Positions 34,593-44,566 of a stretch of DNA of 64,000 nucleotides are shown piece by piece. Origin of the DNA: Thalassotalea euphylliae (GTDB taxonomy: Bacteria; Pseudomonadota; Gammaproteobacteria; Enterobacterales; Alteromonadaceae); NCBI RefSeq assembly GCF_003390335.1, contig NZ_QUOU01000001.1, positions 1,612,001 to 1,676,000 on the forward strand, written 5' to 3'. Below the pieces are notes generated by a model. The model was not told the origin of the DNA, did no database searches, and saw only the letters and a program-made list of their open reading frames with translations. A program made the translations under genes and the position numbers. Positions within the stretch are counted from its first letter, which is position 1. The number at the start of each line of letters is the position of its first letter.

Positions 34593-37280
34593 ATGGCAAA
34601 ATCATTGGTAATTGTCGAATCACCAGCCAAAGCAAAGACAATTAACAAATACCTTGGTAAAGACTTCGTTGTGAAATCGAGTGTCGGTCACGTACGTGAC
34701 TTGCCTACGGGCAGCACAGGGAAAAAAGTCGCCACTAAGCCAGCGGCAGAAGTACGTAAAATGTCGCCTGAAGCGAAAGCAAAATACAAAGCTAAACGCG
34801 ATCGCCAAGCGCTAGTAAATCGCATGGGTATTGACCCTGAAAACGATTGGCAAGCGTCTTATCACATCTTACCAGGTAAAGAAAAAGTCGTTAGTGAGTT
34901 AACGAAATTAGCCGATAAAGCCGACACTATCTATCTCGCAACCGATTTGGATAGAGAGGGAGAAGCCATTGCATGGCACTTAAAAGAAATCATCGGTGGT
35001 GACGATGACAAGTTTAAGCGTGTCGTGTTTAACGAAATTACCGAAAACGCCATTCAACAAGCGTTCGCTACGCCAGGCGAATTAAGTATGCCGGGCGTAA
35101 ATGCCCAGCAAGCACGCCGTTTCTTAGATCGCGTGGTTGGCTTTATGGTTAGCCCTCTGCTGTGGAAGAAGGTCGCTAGAGGTTTGTCAGCAGGTCGTGT
35201 GCAATCAGTGGCAGTAAAACTGGTGGTTGAGCGCGAGCGCGAAATTAAAGCCTTTATCCCGGAAGAATTCTGGGAAGTCAGTGCAGATACAACAACGGCT
35301 GATGGCACAGCATTAACGCTAGCGGTTACCCACGAGAAGGGCAAAGCGTTTAAACCAACCAATGAAGCCCAAACCATGGCAGCCGTCGCGCTAATAGAAA
35401 AAGCGCAGTTTGCGGTTGCTAAACGCGAAGACAAACCTTCGAAAAGCTCGCCATCAGCGCCTTTTATTACCTCAACGCTGCAACAAGCGGCAAGTACTAA
35501 GCTAGGTTATGGCGTTAAACGCACTATGGGTTTAGCACAGCGTTTGTATGAATTAGGCCACATTACTTATATGCGTACCGATTCAACGAATTTAAGTGCT
35601 GATGCCGTGAAGATGGCACGTGATTTTATCGCCGATGAATTCGGCGCGGATTACCTACCTGAAAAGCCAAAAGTTTACGGCAGCAAAGGCAACGCGCAAG
35701 AAGCGCATGAGGCAATTCGTCCATCAAATGTTAAACTAGAAGCGGCATTGCTAACGGGTGTTGATGCGGATGCGAAACGCTTGTACGAATTAATTTGGCG
35801 CCAGTTTGTGGCATGTCAAATGACCGCAGCACGCTACGACGTAACCACGCTAACCATAGGTGCAGGCGACTTTGATCTTAAAGCAAAGGGCCGTGTTATG
35901 CGCTTTGACGGTTGGACGCGTGTGCACCCGCAGCTTAATAAAGGTGATGACAAACACTTACCTGACTTAGCGGTAGGTGATGCGGTTACCCTTGATAAAC
36001 TCGACCCAACGCAGCACTTCACAAAACCTGTTGCGCGTTTTGGTGAAGCGTCACTGGTAAAAGAATTGGAAAAGCGCTCTATTGGCCGCCCGTCGACTTA
36101 CGCCTCAATTATTTCCACGATTCAAGATCGCGGTTATGTGCGTTTAGAGAAAAAACGTTTCTACGCCGAGAAAATGGGCGAAATCGTCACTGATAGTTTG
36201 TCAGAAAGCTTTGAAAACCTGATGAGCTATAACTTTACTGCAAACATGGAGCAAGAGCTTGATGATATCGCGGAAGGTTCTGCGCAATGGAAAGCCGTGC
36301 TTAATGAGTTTTATGCCAACTTCAAAGGCCAGCTAGAAAATGCTGATAAACCTTTGGAAGAAGGGGGTATGCGCAGCAACGAGCCAGTATTAACTGATAT
36401 TGATTGCCCAACCTGTGCTCGTAAAATGGGTATTCGCACTGCATCAACTGGTGTCTTCCTGGGTTGCTCAGGTTACTCGTTGCCACCAAAAGAACGCTGT
36501 ACCACCACCATGAACCTTATTCCGGGTGAAGAAGCGGTAAGCGTACTGGCGGAAGATGAAGAAACCGAAGCGCTACGTGCGATGCATCGCTGCCCTAAGT
36601 GTTCAACGGCGATGGACAGTTACCTTATTGATGAAAAGCGCAAATTACATGTGTGTGGTAATAACCCGGTGTGTGATGGCTACGAGCTAGAGCAGGGCGA
36701 TTTCAAGATCAAAGGCTATGATGGTCCAGTATTAGAATGTGATCGCTGTAGCTCAGATATGGAGCTTAAATCAGGGCGCTTCGGCAAATACTTCGACTGT
36801 ACTAACAGCGAGTGTAAAAACACCCGTAAGCTATTGGCTAATGGTGAAGCTGCGCCACCAAAAGAAGATCCGGTGCAGTTGCCTGAGCTGTCTTGTGAAA
36901 AATCGGAAGCGCACTTTGTCTTACGTGATGGCGCAGCGGGTATTTTCCTGGCAGCCAGCACTTTCCCGAAATCACGCGAGACACGTGCACCTAAAGTGGC
37001 TGAATTAAAGCGTTTTAGAGATAGAATTTCATCTAAGTTCTATTACTTAGCTGATGCGCCAGAGCAAGATCCTGAGGGCAATTTAGCCATTGTTCGCTTT
37101 AGTCGTAAAACCAAAGAGCAGTACGTCATGACTGAGGTGGAAGGTAAAGCGACTGGCTGGGTTGCGAAATATGTCGACGGTAAATGGCAAGAAGAGCAGA
37201 CCAAGAAAACCGCTGCCAAGAAAGCCCCAGCTAAAAAGGCTGCCGCCAAGAAAACACCAGCTAAGAAAAAAGCGTCATAG
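34593..37280 (+). CDS. topA: DNA topoisomerase I
   Basis: Type IA topoisomerase of 895 residues that relaxes negative supercoils. The Toprim domain starts at LVIVESPAKAKTI with DLDREGEAIAWH; the active-site tyrosine is Y326 in HITYMRTDSTNLS. Three or four C-terminal Cys-rich zinc modules (CPTC...C, CPKC...C, CDRC...C) follow, then a lysine/alanine/proline-rich tail (last about 25 residues, repeated AAKKAP units) like histone H1. The tail is an extension compared with the E. coli protein (865). Monocistronic with a perfect terminator. Confidence 0.95.
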   Translation: MAKSLVIVESPAKAKTINKYLGKDFVVKSSVGHVRDLPTGSTGKKVATKPAAEVRKMSPEAKAKYKAKRDRQALVNRMGIDPENDWQASYHILPGKEKVVSELTKLADKADTIYLATDLDREGEAIAWHLKEIIGGDDDKFKRVVFNEITENAIQQAFATPGELSMPGVNAQQARRFLDRVVGFMVSPLLWKKVARGLSAGRVQSVAVKLVVEREREIKAFIPEEFWEVSADTTTADGTALTLAVTHEKGKAFKPTNEAQTMAAVALIEKAQFAVAKREDKPSKSSPSAPFITSTLQQAASTKLGYGVKRTMGLAQRLYELGHITYMRTDSTNLSADAVKMARDFIADEFGADYLPEKPKVYGSKGNAQEAHEAIRPSNVKLEAALLTGVDADAKRLYELIWRQFVACQMTAARYDVTTLTIGAGDFDLKAKGRVMRFDGWTRVHPQLNKGDDKHLPDLAVGDAVTLDKLDPTQHFTKPVARFGEASLVKELEKRSIGRPSTYASIISTIQDRGYVRLEKKRFYAEKMGEIVTDSLSESFENLMSYNFTANMEQELDDIAEGSAQWKAVLNEFYANFKGQLENADKPLEEGGMRSNEPVLTDIDCPTCARKMGIRTASTGVFLGCSGYSLPPKERCTTTMNLIPGEEAVSVLAEDEETEALRAMHRCPKCSTAMDSYLIDEKRKLHVCGNNPVCDGYELEQGDFKIKGYDGPVLECDRCSSDMELKSGRFGKYFDCTNSECKNTRKLLANGEAAPPKEDPVQLPELSCEKSEAHFVLRDGAAGIFLAASTFPKSRETRAPKVAELKRFRDRISSKFYYLADAPEQDPEGNLAIVRFSRKTKEQYVMTEVEGKATGWVAKYVDGKWQEEQTKKTAAKKAPAKKAAAKKTPAKKKAS

Positions 37281-37306
37281 CGATAAGACCTTCTTAAAAG
37301 AAGCTA

Positions 37307-37334
37307 AAAAACGGCCTCAATTGAGGCCGTTTTT
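37307..37334 (+). terminator. Terminator after topA
   Basis: Perfect 28-base palindrome AAAAACGGCCTCAA / TTGAGGCCGTTTTT at 37307-37334. Confidence 0.85.
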
Positions 37335-37470
37335 GATGGTAGATACAAACCACTAAACAATCATTAAGCCTCTACAGCCATTAAGCGTTTACTGCAAATA
37401 GATTGGTGAATTAAAGCGACAGGTTGAGGGCTACTTTGTGTTTTTCTAAAAGTGAAGCGGTAACTTGTAG

Positions 37471-37508
37471 GCAAAAAAAACCGCGCTAACCAGTTGGCTT
37501 GAGCGCGG
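37471..37508 (-). terminator. Terminator of prs
   Basis: On the minus strand CCGCGCT (37508-37502) pairs with AGCGCGG (37487-37481), followed by eight T (complement of A at 37473-37480). Confidence 0.8.
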
Positions 37509-37536
37509 CTTTTAACGTCTGTATTGTTTGCTGCGA

Positions 37537-38487
37537 TTAAGCTTCAAACATCGCAGAAATTGATTCTTCGTTGCTTACGCGACGTATAGCTTCAGATAAC
37601 ATACCACTTAACGTTAATTGCTTAACACGGTCGCCTAACGCTTTAATTTCATCTGATAATGGAATTGAATCAGTGACAATCACTTCATCAATAACAGACT
37701 CTTTTAAGTTCTGTGCAGCATTGCCAGAGAGTACTGGGTGTGTCGCATAAGCGTAAACATTTTTTGCACCGTGATCTTTCAGCGCAGCTGCCGCTTTCGC
37801 TAATGTGCCACCGGTATCAATCATATCGTCAACGATAATACAGTCGCGACCTTCCACATCACCAATGATATGCATTACTTGCGCAACGTTGGCTTTCGGG
37901 CGACGCTTATCGATAATCGCTAAATCCGCGTCATCAAGTAACTTCGCTACCGCGCGAGCACGCACAACACCGCCAATATCAGGCGAAACCACAACAGGGT
38001 TTTCTAAATTGCGGGTTTTCATGTCTTCTAACAAGATAGGTGTACCGAATACGTTATCCACTGGTACATCGAAGAAGCCTTGAATTTGCTCAGCGTGTAG
38101 GTCAACAGTAAGGACACGGTCAACACCAACGCTTGACAGGAAGTCCGCTACTACTTTAGCGGTAATTGGTACACGAGCACTGCGGACACGACGGTCTTGG
38201 CGAGCGTAGCCAAAATATGGCATAACAGCGGTGATACGACCTGCAGAAGCGCGGCGTAGGGCATCAACCATGACAATTAATTCCATCAGGTTGTTGTTAG
38301 TGGGTGCGCAGGTTGATTGGATGATAAACACATCGGCACCACGAACATTTTCAGTGATTTCAACACTGATTTCCCCGTCACTAAAACTACCTACTTTCGC
38401 TTCACCTAAACCGATATATAAGCGATCGGCAATTTTTTTAGCCAGTTCAGGGGTGGCGTTACCCGCAAAGATCTTCATGTCAGGCAC
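37537..38487 (-). CDS. prs: Ribose-phosphate pyrophosphokinase
   Basis: Makes PRPP from ribose 5-phosphate and ATP for nucleotides, His, Trp and NAD. 316 residues, nearly the E. coli length. The FGYARQDRR ATP-binding loop, VDLHAEQIQGFF metal site and the PRPP loop DDMIDTGGT are intact. It is the last gene of a minus-strand group lolB-ispE-prs, the conserved gammaproteobacterial order, 93 bases after ispE. Confidence 0.96.
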   Translation of the reverse strand: MPDMKIFAGNATPELAKKIADRLYIGLGEAKVGSFSDGEISVEITENVRGADVFIIQSTCAPTNNNLMELIVMVDALRRASAGRITAVMPYFGYARQDRRVRSARVPITAKVVADFLSSVGVDRVLTVDLHAEQIQGFFDVPVDNVFGTPILLEDMKTRNLENPVVVSPDIGGVVRARAVAKLLDDADLAIIDKRRPKANVAQVMHIIGDVEGRDCIIVDDMIDTGGTLAKAAAALKDHGAKNVYAYATHPVLSGNAAQNLKESVIDEVIVTDSIPLSDEIKALGDRVKQLTLSGMLSEAIRRVSNEESISAMFEA

Positions 38488-38580
38488 TGTAAGTTCCTCA
38501 GAAGCTTATGACATTAAACGTAAACACTGATAGCCAGCGTGATTTAACTATCAGCAAACTATTCATATTTCGCCAGTTAA

Positions 38581-39444
38581 TTAGCCCGCTTTTTTGCGCA
38601 GTGTTTCTAACGCAACGTGGGTAGGCGATTGGTTGACACCTTTTGCGACAAACGACGTTATACCTGTTGGCAGTTTAGCCTGAATGTCGCGCGCCTCTTG
38701 TTCACTGGCACAAGTGGTAAAAATACATGCCCCTGTGCCCGTCATTCGAGACGGCGCGTATTCTAACAATGTCGCCAACAGCTTGGCAACCTCAGGGTAG
38801 TGTTTTGTTACCACCACTTCACAATCGTTTTGACGGTGATCAGTGTTTAGCGCTTTAGCTGAAATTTTTTCAGTATTTCTAGGTAAATCATCACTTTGGA
38901 ATACTTCTTGAGTAGCGATGTGAACATCGGGCTTGCTTACGACATACCAGTGCTCTGTCGGGTTTGCGGGCACTAATTGTTCGCCAACACCTTCGGCAAA
39001 CGCGGCAAAGCCGCGCACAAAAATGGGTACGTCAGCCCCTAAAGACAAGCCCAGCTCAGCAAGCTTTTCTAGCGGCAAATTAAGTTGCCATAGCTCGTTT
39101 AGTGCTAGCAAAACTGTGGCGGCATTCGACGAGCCACCACCCAATCCTCCGCCCATCGGTAACACTTTATTGATGGCAATTTCGACCCCTAACTGATTGC
39201 TTTTTAGCGGCTCAAGCAGTTTAGCGGCTTTAACAATTAGGTTATCTGCTTGAGCTACGCCTTCAATCGGTGTGGTTAAAGTGACGTTATTATTGTCAGT
39301 TAGCGTGAGTGAAATGGTGTCGCTATAGTCGAGAAACTGAAATAAAGTTTGCAGTTCGTGATAACCGTCTGATCTGCGGCCGTTAACGTGTAAAAATAAA
39401 TTAAGCTTGGCCGGGGAAGGCAGTGTGTAGGTTGTATTTGTCAT
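38581..39444 (-). CDS. ispE: 4-(cytidine 5'-diphospho)-2-C-methyl-D-erythritol kinase
   Basis: GHMP kinase of the MEP isoprenoid pathway. 287 residues with N-terminal SPAKLNLFLHV (catalytic Lys), the glycine-rich ATP loop LPMGGGLGGGSSNAA, and the C-terminal SRMTGTGACIFT motif. Lies 90 bases downstream of lolB on the same strand. Confidence 0.95.
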   Translation of the reverse strand: MTNTTYTLPSPAKLNLFLHVNGRRSDGYHELQTLFQFLDYSDTISLTLTDNNNVTLTTPIEGVAQADNLIVKAAKLLEPLKSNQLGVEIAINKVLPMGGGLGGGSSNAATVLLALNELWQLNLPLEKLAELGLSLGADVPIFVRGFAAFAEGVGEQLVPANPTEHWYVVSKPDVHIATQEVFQSDDLPRNTEKISAKALNTDHRQNDCEVVVTKHYPEVAKLLATLLEYAPSRMTGTGACIFTTCASEQEARDIQAKLPTGITSFVAKGVNQSPTHVALETLRKKAG

Positions 39445-39534
39445 TTAATGGGTGTTTTTAGTTAGTGATTTGAAGTTAATGCTTTGTTTTAATTTCAAAA
39501 GATTAAATTTTTGTATTGATATAGGTATGGCTTA

Positions 39535-40290
39535 TCAAATTTGCCATTGCCTTATTGCCAGCTTAATGGTTAATCCTTGTTGCTTGATCAAGATGCTAGT
39601 TGGTAATTGCACCCCTTGAAATTCTTGATAGCGACTGTATTGAACATGCCATTGTTGGTTATTGTAGTAACTGGTGATAGTGGCAGGTAGCTGATTTTCA
39701 GCGGATAAGTTAATTTCATCGCTTTCTGAATAAGGTACGGCTTTGACCCAATACGTTAATGCATCGCTGGGAAACGTAAGGCCCGTTAGTTGCCAAATTA
39801 ATTGGTCGAGGTTGCGGGTTTGATAATCTTTGCCATCAATCGTCAATTGGTGAATACCGTTGACGCTTTCTAGTGACATCACGTTGATGCCTAAATAAGT
39901 CGTTAAGTTAAGTGATTGACTGCTTTCATCATGCTGCCAAAAAATGCTCGCTTTCTCACGTTTGCTTGGTTGTATAAAAGCGATTTGCCCTTTTATTTGC
40001 CAATTATTAATCGTGCTCAATAATTCAGTACGATCTAGGTTTGGGTCATAGTGTTGCGGTTTGCCCACACCGCCAAGTTGAGCGCAGCCAGAAAGAAAAG
40101 CACTCGTCACGAGCATCAGCCATAGCAACCAATAGTGCTGATGTGTTTTGAGTGTCGAATTTGGGTGAGTGGCTTGTTTTGAGTGCCCCTCAACAGTTGG
40201 CTCGGCAAGTGGCTCAGCAGGTGTCAGAGAGGGGGAAGTAACAGGTAGCAACGGATTTTTCCTAATGTTAATGCTGGCACTAATGTTCAT
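39535..40290 (-). CDS. lolB: Outer-membrane lipoprotein localisation factor LolB
   Basis: LolB receives lipoproteins from LolA and inserts them into the outer membrane. After the lipobox FLSGC (Cys69) the sequence shows family features: INNWQIKGQIAFIQPSKREKASIFWQH and LIWQLTGLTFPSDALTYWVKAVPY. The reading frame begins about 50 residues before the hydrophobic segment, much longer than a normal lipoprotein signal; no good downstream start with a ribosome site is visible, so either the leader is truly extended or an unusual start is used. First gene of lolB-ispE-prs, divergent from hemA. Confidence 0.85.
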   Translation of the reverse strand: MNISASINIRKNPLLPVTSPSLTPAEPLAEPTVEGHSKQATHPNSTLKTHQHYWLLWLMLVTSAFLSGCAQLGGVGKPQHYDPNLDRTELLSTINNWQIKGQIAFIQPSKREKASIFWQHDESSQSLNLTTYLGINVMSLESVNGIHQLTIDGKDYQTRNLDQLIWQLTGLTFPSDALTYWVKAVPYSESDEINLSAENQLPATITSYYNNQQWHVQYSRYQEFQGVQLPTSILIKQQGLTIKLAIRQWQI

Positions 40291-40784
40291 TTTAATATTT
40301 GTGCTTACCAGCCAGAGTTAGCACTTGATGTTAACCAAGCTGCAAAAATTTACACGTTTGCGCATGATGTTAGCGCAAATGATAGTCAACTGACACCTAT
40401 CAGCTATGAATGAATAATAATTTGCTCGCTTATGACCAGCTAATAGCCTCTAGTTCACTAAATGAGAATGCGGCTAGTTCTTATTGCTAACTATCTGCTA
40501 AACCAAACCATTATTCGCTTTTTTCGAATATTATATTTGAATATAGTGTCGGTTAGCCACTTTCAATCAAGGCTAATATTCCGTAAAATTAGCGCCAAAT
40601 TTTTTCTGGGTATTTTTCCTATACTTACTAGATGACTCGCTAAGGCTTAACTTTTAGTTTGGTATAAAGTTAGGTTAAAAGTTTGGTTAAGTTCAGTTGT
40701 CGATTAAATAGGAATCTCTAGCGTACCCATCACATGACGCTCTGCGTCATATATACATTCTGCGTTAGGCTGATAATACGAAAT
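40291..40784. other. Divergent lolB/hemA control region
   Basis: About 490 bases with no gene. It contains a hairpin TTTGCGC (40357-40363) / GCGCAAA (40373-40379) near lolB, and AT-rich dyad sequence around 40520-40550 (TTCGAATATTATATTTGAAT). Promoters for both directions must lie here but none is clear-cut. Confidence 0.35.
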
Positions 40785-42056
40785 ATGTCCATAGTTGCTG
40801 TTGGTATAAATCATAAAACTGCTCCGGTTTCGGTACGAGAGAAAATCTCTTTCAACCCTGATCAGCTAAGCTCAGCATTGCAAGAAATGCTGGCAGAAGT
40901 GGAATGTAACGAAGCGGCGATATTATCGACTTGTAACCGCACTGAACTTTATCTTGTGCAAGATAAAAGTTTAGAAGCCACGCAAGCAAAAGTCGTTAAC
41001 TGGCTAGAGCAATACCACAACATTCCAGCTAGCGCGATTATTCCTAGCCTTTATTGGCATACCGACAAACAAGCAGTCAATCACATGATGCGCGTCGCTT
41101 GTGGTTTAGACTCGCTGGTTTTAGGTGAGCCGCAAATTCTTGGCCAAATGAAACAAGCCTACTCGCAAGCAAAAGCGGCTGGCTCGATGGCCTTGGTGAT
41201 GGATCGTTTGTTCCAACGGACCTTTGGTGTCGCCAAGCAAGTTCGCACCGAAACTGAAATTGGTGAAAGTGCTGTTTCCGTTGCTTTTGCTGCGGTAAAT
41301 CTGGCGAAACATATTTTTGCCAGCCTGAAAAATGCGCGCGTATTGCTTGTTGGTGCAGGTGAGACCATCGAATTGGTTGCTAAACACCTATACGACAACA
41401 ATGTTGGCAGTATTACCGTGGCGAACCGCACGATTTCTCGTGCCGAAAATATGGCATCGCAAATTGGCGCAGACGTGATCACCCTGGCGCAAATTCCTGA
41501 TTATTTAGCCAAGGCCGATATTGTGATCAGCTCAACGGGCAGTACCTTACCGATCATTGGTAAAGGGATGGTGGAAAGTGCACTGGCACAACGCAAGCAC
41601 CAACCTATTTTTATGGTGGATTTGGCGGTACCGCGCGATATCGAAGAGCAAGTCTCCGATTTAGAAGATGTCTTCCTTTACACCGTCGACGATTTACAGG
41701 GCATCATTGCCAAAAACATTGAAAATCGCCGTAAAGCTGCGGTGCAAGCAGAAGGTATCGTTACAGAGCAATCAGGCGTCTTTATGTCCTGGCTGCGCGG
41801 GCTCAATACCCAAGATGCGGTGTTAAGTTATCGCCAGCAGTGTATGGGCGAGCGCGATGCCTTGTTGGAAAAAGCACTGTCACAACTCAACAACAACAAG
41901 AACCCAGAAGCGGTAGTGGCAGAGCTTGCCACTAAGCTCACCAATAAACTAATGCATGCACCAACCAGTGCATTGCAATCTGCTGCTCAAGGCGGCGAAC
42001 TCGATAAACTCATTTACTTGCGCGACATTTTTGATTTGGATAAGCCCAAAAACTAA
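40785..42056 (+). CDS. hemA: Glutamyl-tRNA reductase
   Basis: First step of C5 tetrapyrrole synthesis: reduces Glu-tRNA to glutamate-1-semialdehyde. 423 residues starting at 40785 (MSIVAVGINHKTAPV), the standard family start; the frame from 40734 is rejected. Catalytic C50 is in STCNRTELY, and the NADPH-binding VLLVGAGETIELVA and dimerisation C-terminus are present. Heads the operon hemA-prfA-prmC-sirB2...sirB1-DUF819-kdsA. Confidence 0.96.
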   Translation: MSIVAVGINHKTAPVSVREKISFNPDQLSSALQEMLAEVECNEAAILSTCNRTELYLVQDKSLEATQAKVVNWLEQYHNIPASAIIPSLYWHTDKQAVNHMMRVACGLDSLVLGEPQILGQMKQAYSQAKAAGSMALVMDRLFQRTFGVAKQVRTETEIGESAVSVAFAAVNLAKHIFASLKNARVLLVGAGETIELVAKHLYDNNVGSITVANRTISRAENMASQIGADVITLAQIPDYLAKADIVISSTGSTLPIIGKGMVESALAQRKHQPIFMVDLAVPRDIEEQVSDLEDVFLYTVDDLQGIIAKNIENRRKAAVQAEGIVTEQSGVFMSWLRGLNTQDAVLSYRQQCMGERDALLEKALSQLNNNKNPEAVVAELATKLTNKLMHAPTSALQSAAQGGELDKLIYLRDIFDLDKPKN

Positions 42057-42098
42057 TTACCCGCGCCGTTAAAAGATACACGTTAAATAAGAAAAGCC

Positions 42099-43187
42099 AT
42101 GAAAGAATCTGTATACCGCAAGCTCGAAGGTCTCGTTGAGCGTTTTGAAGAAGTACAGGCGTTATTGTCTGATCCTGAAACCATTGCTGATCAAGACAAA
42201 TTTAAAGCCCTGTCAAAAGAATTTTCTCAATTAGAAGGCACGACTAAGGTGTTCCAAACTTTCCAATCGGCTGAAGACGATTTGGAAATGGCCAATGAAA
42301 TGCTTAAAGACAGTGACCCAGATATGCGCGAAATGGCGCAAGAAGAGCACAAGGCAGCCAAAGCGGCGATTGAAGAGTTAGAGCAAGAGCTACAAATTCT
42401 GTTACTGCCTAAAGACCCAAACGATGATAACAACTGTTTCGTTGAGATTCGCGCCGGTGCTGGTGGTGATGAAGCGGCTATTTTCGCTGGTGATATTTTC
42501 CGCATGTACAGCCGCTATGCCGAGAAAAAAGGCTGGAAAGTGGAAGTGATGAACATGAATGAAAGCGAGCAGGGCGGTTACAAAGAAATCATTGCCAAAA
42601 TCAATGGCGAAGGCGTTTACGGTGAGATGAAGTTCGAGTCGGGCGGTCACCGCGTACAACGTGTACCAGAAACCGAATCACAAGGCCGTGTCCATACCTC
42701 TGCTTGTACTGTGGTCGTGATGCCAGAAATTCCTGAATCTGAAGCGATTGAAATTAACAAAGCTGACTTAAAAGTTGATACCTTCCGCGCCTCAGGTGCT
42801 GGTGGTCAGCACGTTAACAAAACGGACTCGGCGATTCGTATTACCCATATTCCAACGGGCTTAGTGGTTGAGTGTCAAGATCAACGTTCACAGCATAAAA
42901 ACCGTGCGCAAGCGATGTCTGTACTACAAGCGCGCTTGCAACAAGCGGAAGACGATAAGCGCCGTGCAGAAGAAGAGTCTTCACGTCGCAGCCTAGTCGC
43001 TAGTGGTGATCGCTCTGAACGTATTCGTACCTACAACTACCCGCAAGGCCGCATGACGGATCACCGCATTAATCTGACCTTATATCGCTTAAACGAAGTA
43101 ATTGAAGGTAACTTACACTTAGTGATGGATCCAATCCTGCAAGAAAACCAAGCAGACTTATTAGCGTCACTTGCTGATCAAAACTAA
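42099..43187 (+). CDS. prfA: Peptide chain release factor 1
   Basis: RF1 terminates translation at UAA and UAG. 362 residues with the GGQ motif in SGAGGQHVNKTDSAIR, whose Gln is the substrate of PrmC encoded next. The stop-codon-reading PxT motif is present as P-E-T in QRVPETESQGRVHTSAC, where E. coli has P-A-T. Gap of 42 bases from hemA, 11-17 from prmC. Confidence 0.96.
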   Translation: MKESVYRKLEGLVERFEEVQALLSDPETIADQDKFKALSKEFSQLEGTTKVFQTFQSAEDDLEMANEMLKDSDPDMREMAQEEHKAAKAAIEELEQELQILLLPKDPNDDNNCFVEIRAGAGGDEAAIFAGDIFRMYSRYAEKKGWKVEVMNMNESEQGGYKEIIAKINGEGVYGEMKFESGGHRVQRVPETESQGRVHTSACTVVVMPEIPESEAIEINKADLKVDTFRASGAGGQHVNKTDSAIRITHIPTGLVVECQDQRSQHKNRAQAMSVLQARLQQAEDDKRRAEEESSRRSLVASGDRSERIRTYNYPQGRMTDHRINLTLYRLNEVIEGNLHLVMDPILQENQADLLASLADQN

Positions 43188-43204
43188 ACTGTCGAGTTTT
43201 GGTT

Positions 43205-44068
43205 TTGAACAGTGAAGTACTTCCTACCATAGAAGCCATACTAACATCAGCAAGCCAGCAGCTTGCTGATGTGTCAGACTCTCCCTTGCTTGATGCGAAA
43301 GTGCTACTTGCCGACGTACTTGAGCAAACGTTAACTTATCTTATTACTTGGCATGATAAGCCGCTCACCGAAGTTCAATTAAGCGTATTTCAGCAAATGC
43401 TTGAGAGACGTTTAGCAGGCGAGCCAATTGCTTATATTGTCGGTGTTAAAGAGTTTTGGTCGTTGCCTTTTTTTGTTGCGCCTTCAACCCTCATTCCACG
43501 CCCAGATACTGAAACCTTGATTGAGTTGGTTTTAGCTAATCATGATAAAGATAACCTGCAACTATTAGACTTAGGCACAGGTACAGGTGCAATCGCCTTA
43601 GCGCTTGCCTCCGAAAATCCCAGCTGGCATGTACAGGCGGTTGATTTTAACCCTGATGCGGTAACACTGGCACAGCGTAATGCTCAGCATTTAGCATTAA
43701 CTCACGTTAAGATTTATCAGTCTGATTGGTTTAGCGCGGTGAATGTACAAAGTGAAGAAGATAAGTTTGATATCATTGTAAGCAACCCTCCGTATATTGA
43801 TGAAGCTGATCCACATTTAGTGGCAGGCGATGTTCGGTTTGAACCGAAATCTGCGCTGGTAGCTAATAACCAAGGGCTTGCTGATATTGAACACATTGTT
43901 AGCGAGGCAAAAAGTTACCTTGTGAGCGGTGGTGCGATTTATCTTGAGCACGGCTATCAGCAAGGAGCAGCCGTAAGAGATATCCTGACGGCGAATGGCT
44001 ATCAAAATGCACAGACCGAGCAAGACTTAGCTGGCAATGATCGCATAACTTGGGCATGCTTAGCCTAA
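43205..44068 (+). CDS. prmC: Release factor glutamine N5-methyltransferase
   Basis: SAM-dependent methyltransferase that modifies the GGQ glutamine of RF1 and RF2. About 287 residues with SAM motif LLDLGTGTGAIALALA and the catalytic NPPY in VSNPPYIDE. No ATG is available; TTG at 43205 (GAG 8 bases upstream) is preferred to TTG at 43199. Its position after prfA is the conserved one. Confidence 0.93.
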   Translation: MNSEVLPTIEAILTSASQQLADVSDSPLLDAKVLLADVLEQTLTYLITWHDKPLTEVQLSVFQQMLERRLAGEPIAYIVGVKEFWSLPFFVAPSTLIPRPDTETLIELVLANHDKDNLQLLDLGTGTGAIALALASENPSWHVQAVDFNPDAVTLAQRNAQHLALTHVKIYQSDWFSAVNVQSEEDKFDIIVSNPPYIDEADPHLVAGDVRFEPKSALVANNQGLADIEHIVSEAKSYLVSGGAIYLEHGYQQGAAVRDILTANGYQNAQTEQDLAGNDRITWACLA

Positions 44069-44140
44069 TCAGGCTGAGTTAACAGCTTTGGCTTAACCTC
44101 ATAACAATAATTTTCTAGGGCACACCATTAAGGTAGAAAT

Positions 44141-44503
44141 ATGAAACACTTACACATGACGCTGGCCATCATCAGCGTAAGCTTTTTTACAATACGCTTT
44201 TTTTGGCTGCTAAAAGCACCGCAACTGCTGGATAAAAAATGGGTAAAAATCTCGCCCCACGTGATTGACACCTTCTTGCTTGGTATTGGTGTTGTGATGG
44301 CGGTCAAGCTAGCCCTTAACCCAACAGAGCAACTGTGGCTAGCGGAAAAGCTGATGGCAATAGTCGCTTATATTTTTACCGGCATTTATGTCTTAAAATT
44401 TGCTCGCAATCGCACCATGCAAATTTTCGGCTATGTCGGTGCGATGGGCTGGGTGATGCTAGTTTTTAAAATTGCTCATACCAAAGAAACATTTTTCTTT
44501 TAA
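44141..44503 (+). CDS. sirB2: SirB2-like inner-membrane protein
   Basis: A 120-residue protein with four predicted membrane spans (about 6-24, 42-60, 69-88, 95-113) matching the SirB/SirB2 family found in the hemA-prfA-prmC-sirB-kdsA operon. Biochemical function is unknown. Preceded by a 72-base gap with AAGGTAG before the ATG. In relatives sirB1 follows directly; here a degraded S9 peptidase gene separates them. Confidence 0.8.
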   Translation: MKHLHMTLAIISVSFFTIRFFWLLKAPQLLDKKWVKISPHVIDTFLLGIGVVMAVKLALNPTEQLWLAEKLMAIVAYIFTGIYVLKFARNRTMQIFGYVGAMGWVMLVFKIAHTKETFFF

Positions 44504-44566
44504 AACAAAATTTTAAGTAATTAACATAAAAAAATAGAAACAAATCTAAAGTAACAAGGACGTTCT

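Noticed and set aside
37162..37356. Lysine/arginine-rich frame overlapping the end of topA
   Set aside because: Alternate-frame reading of the repetitive Lys/Ala tail and terminator of topA.
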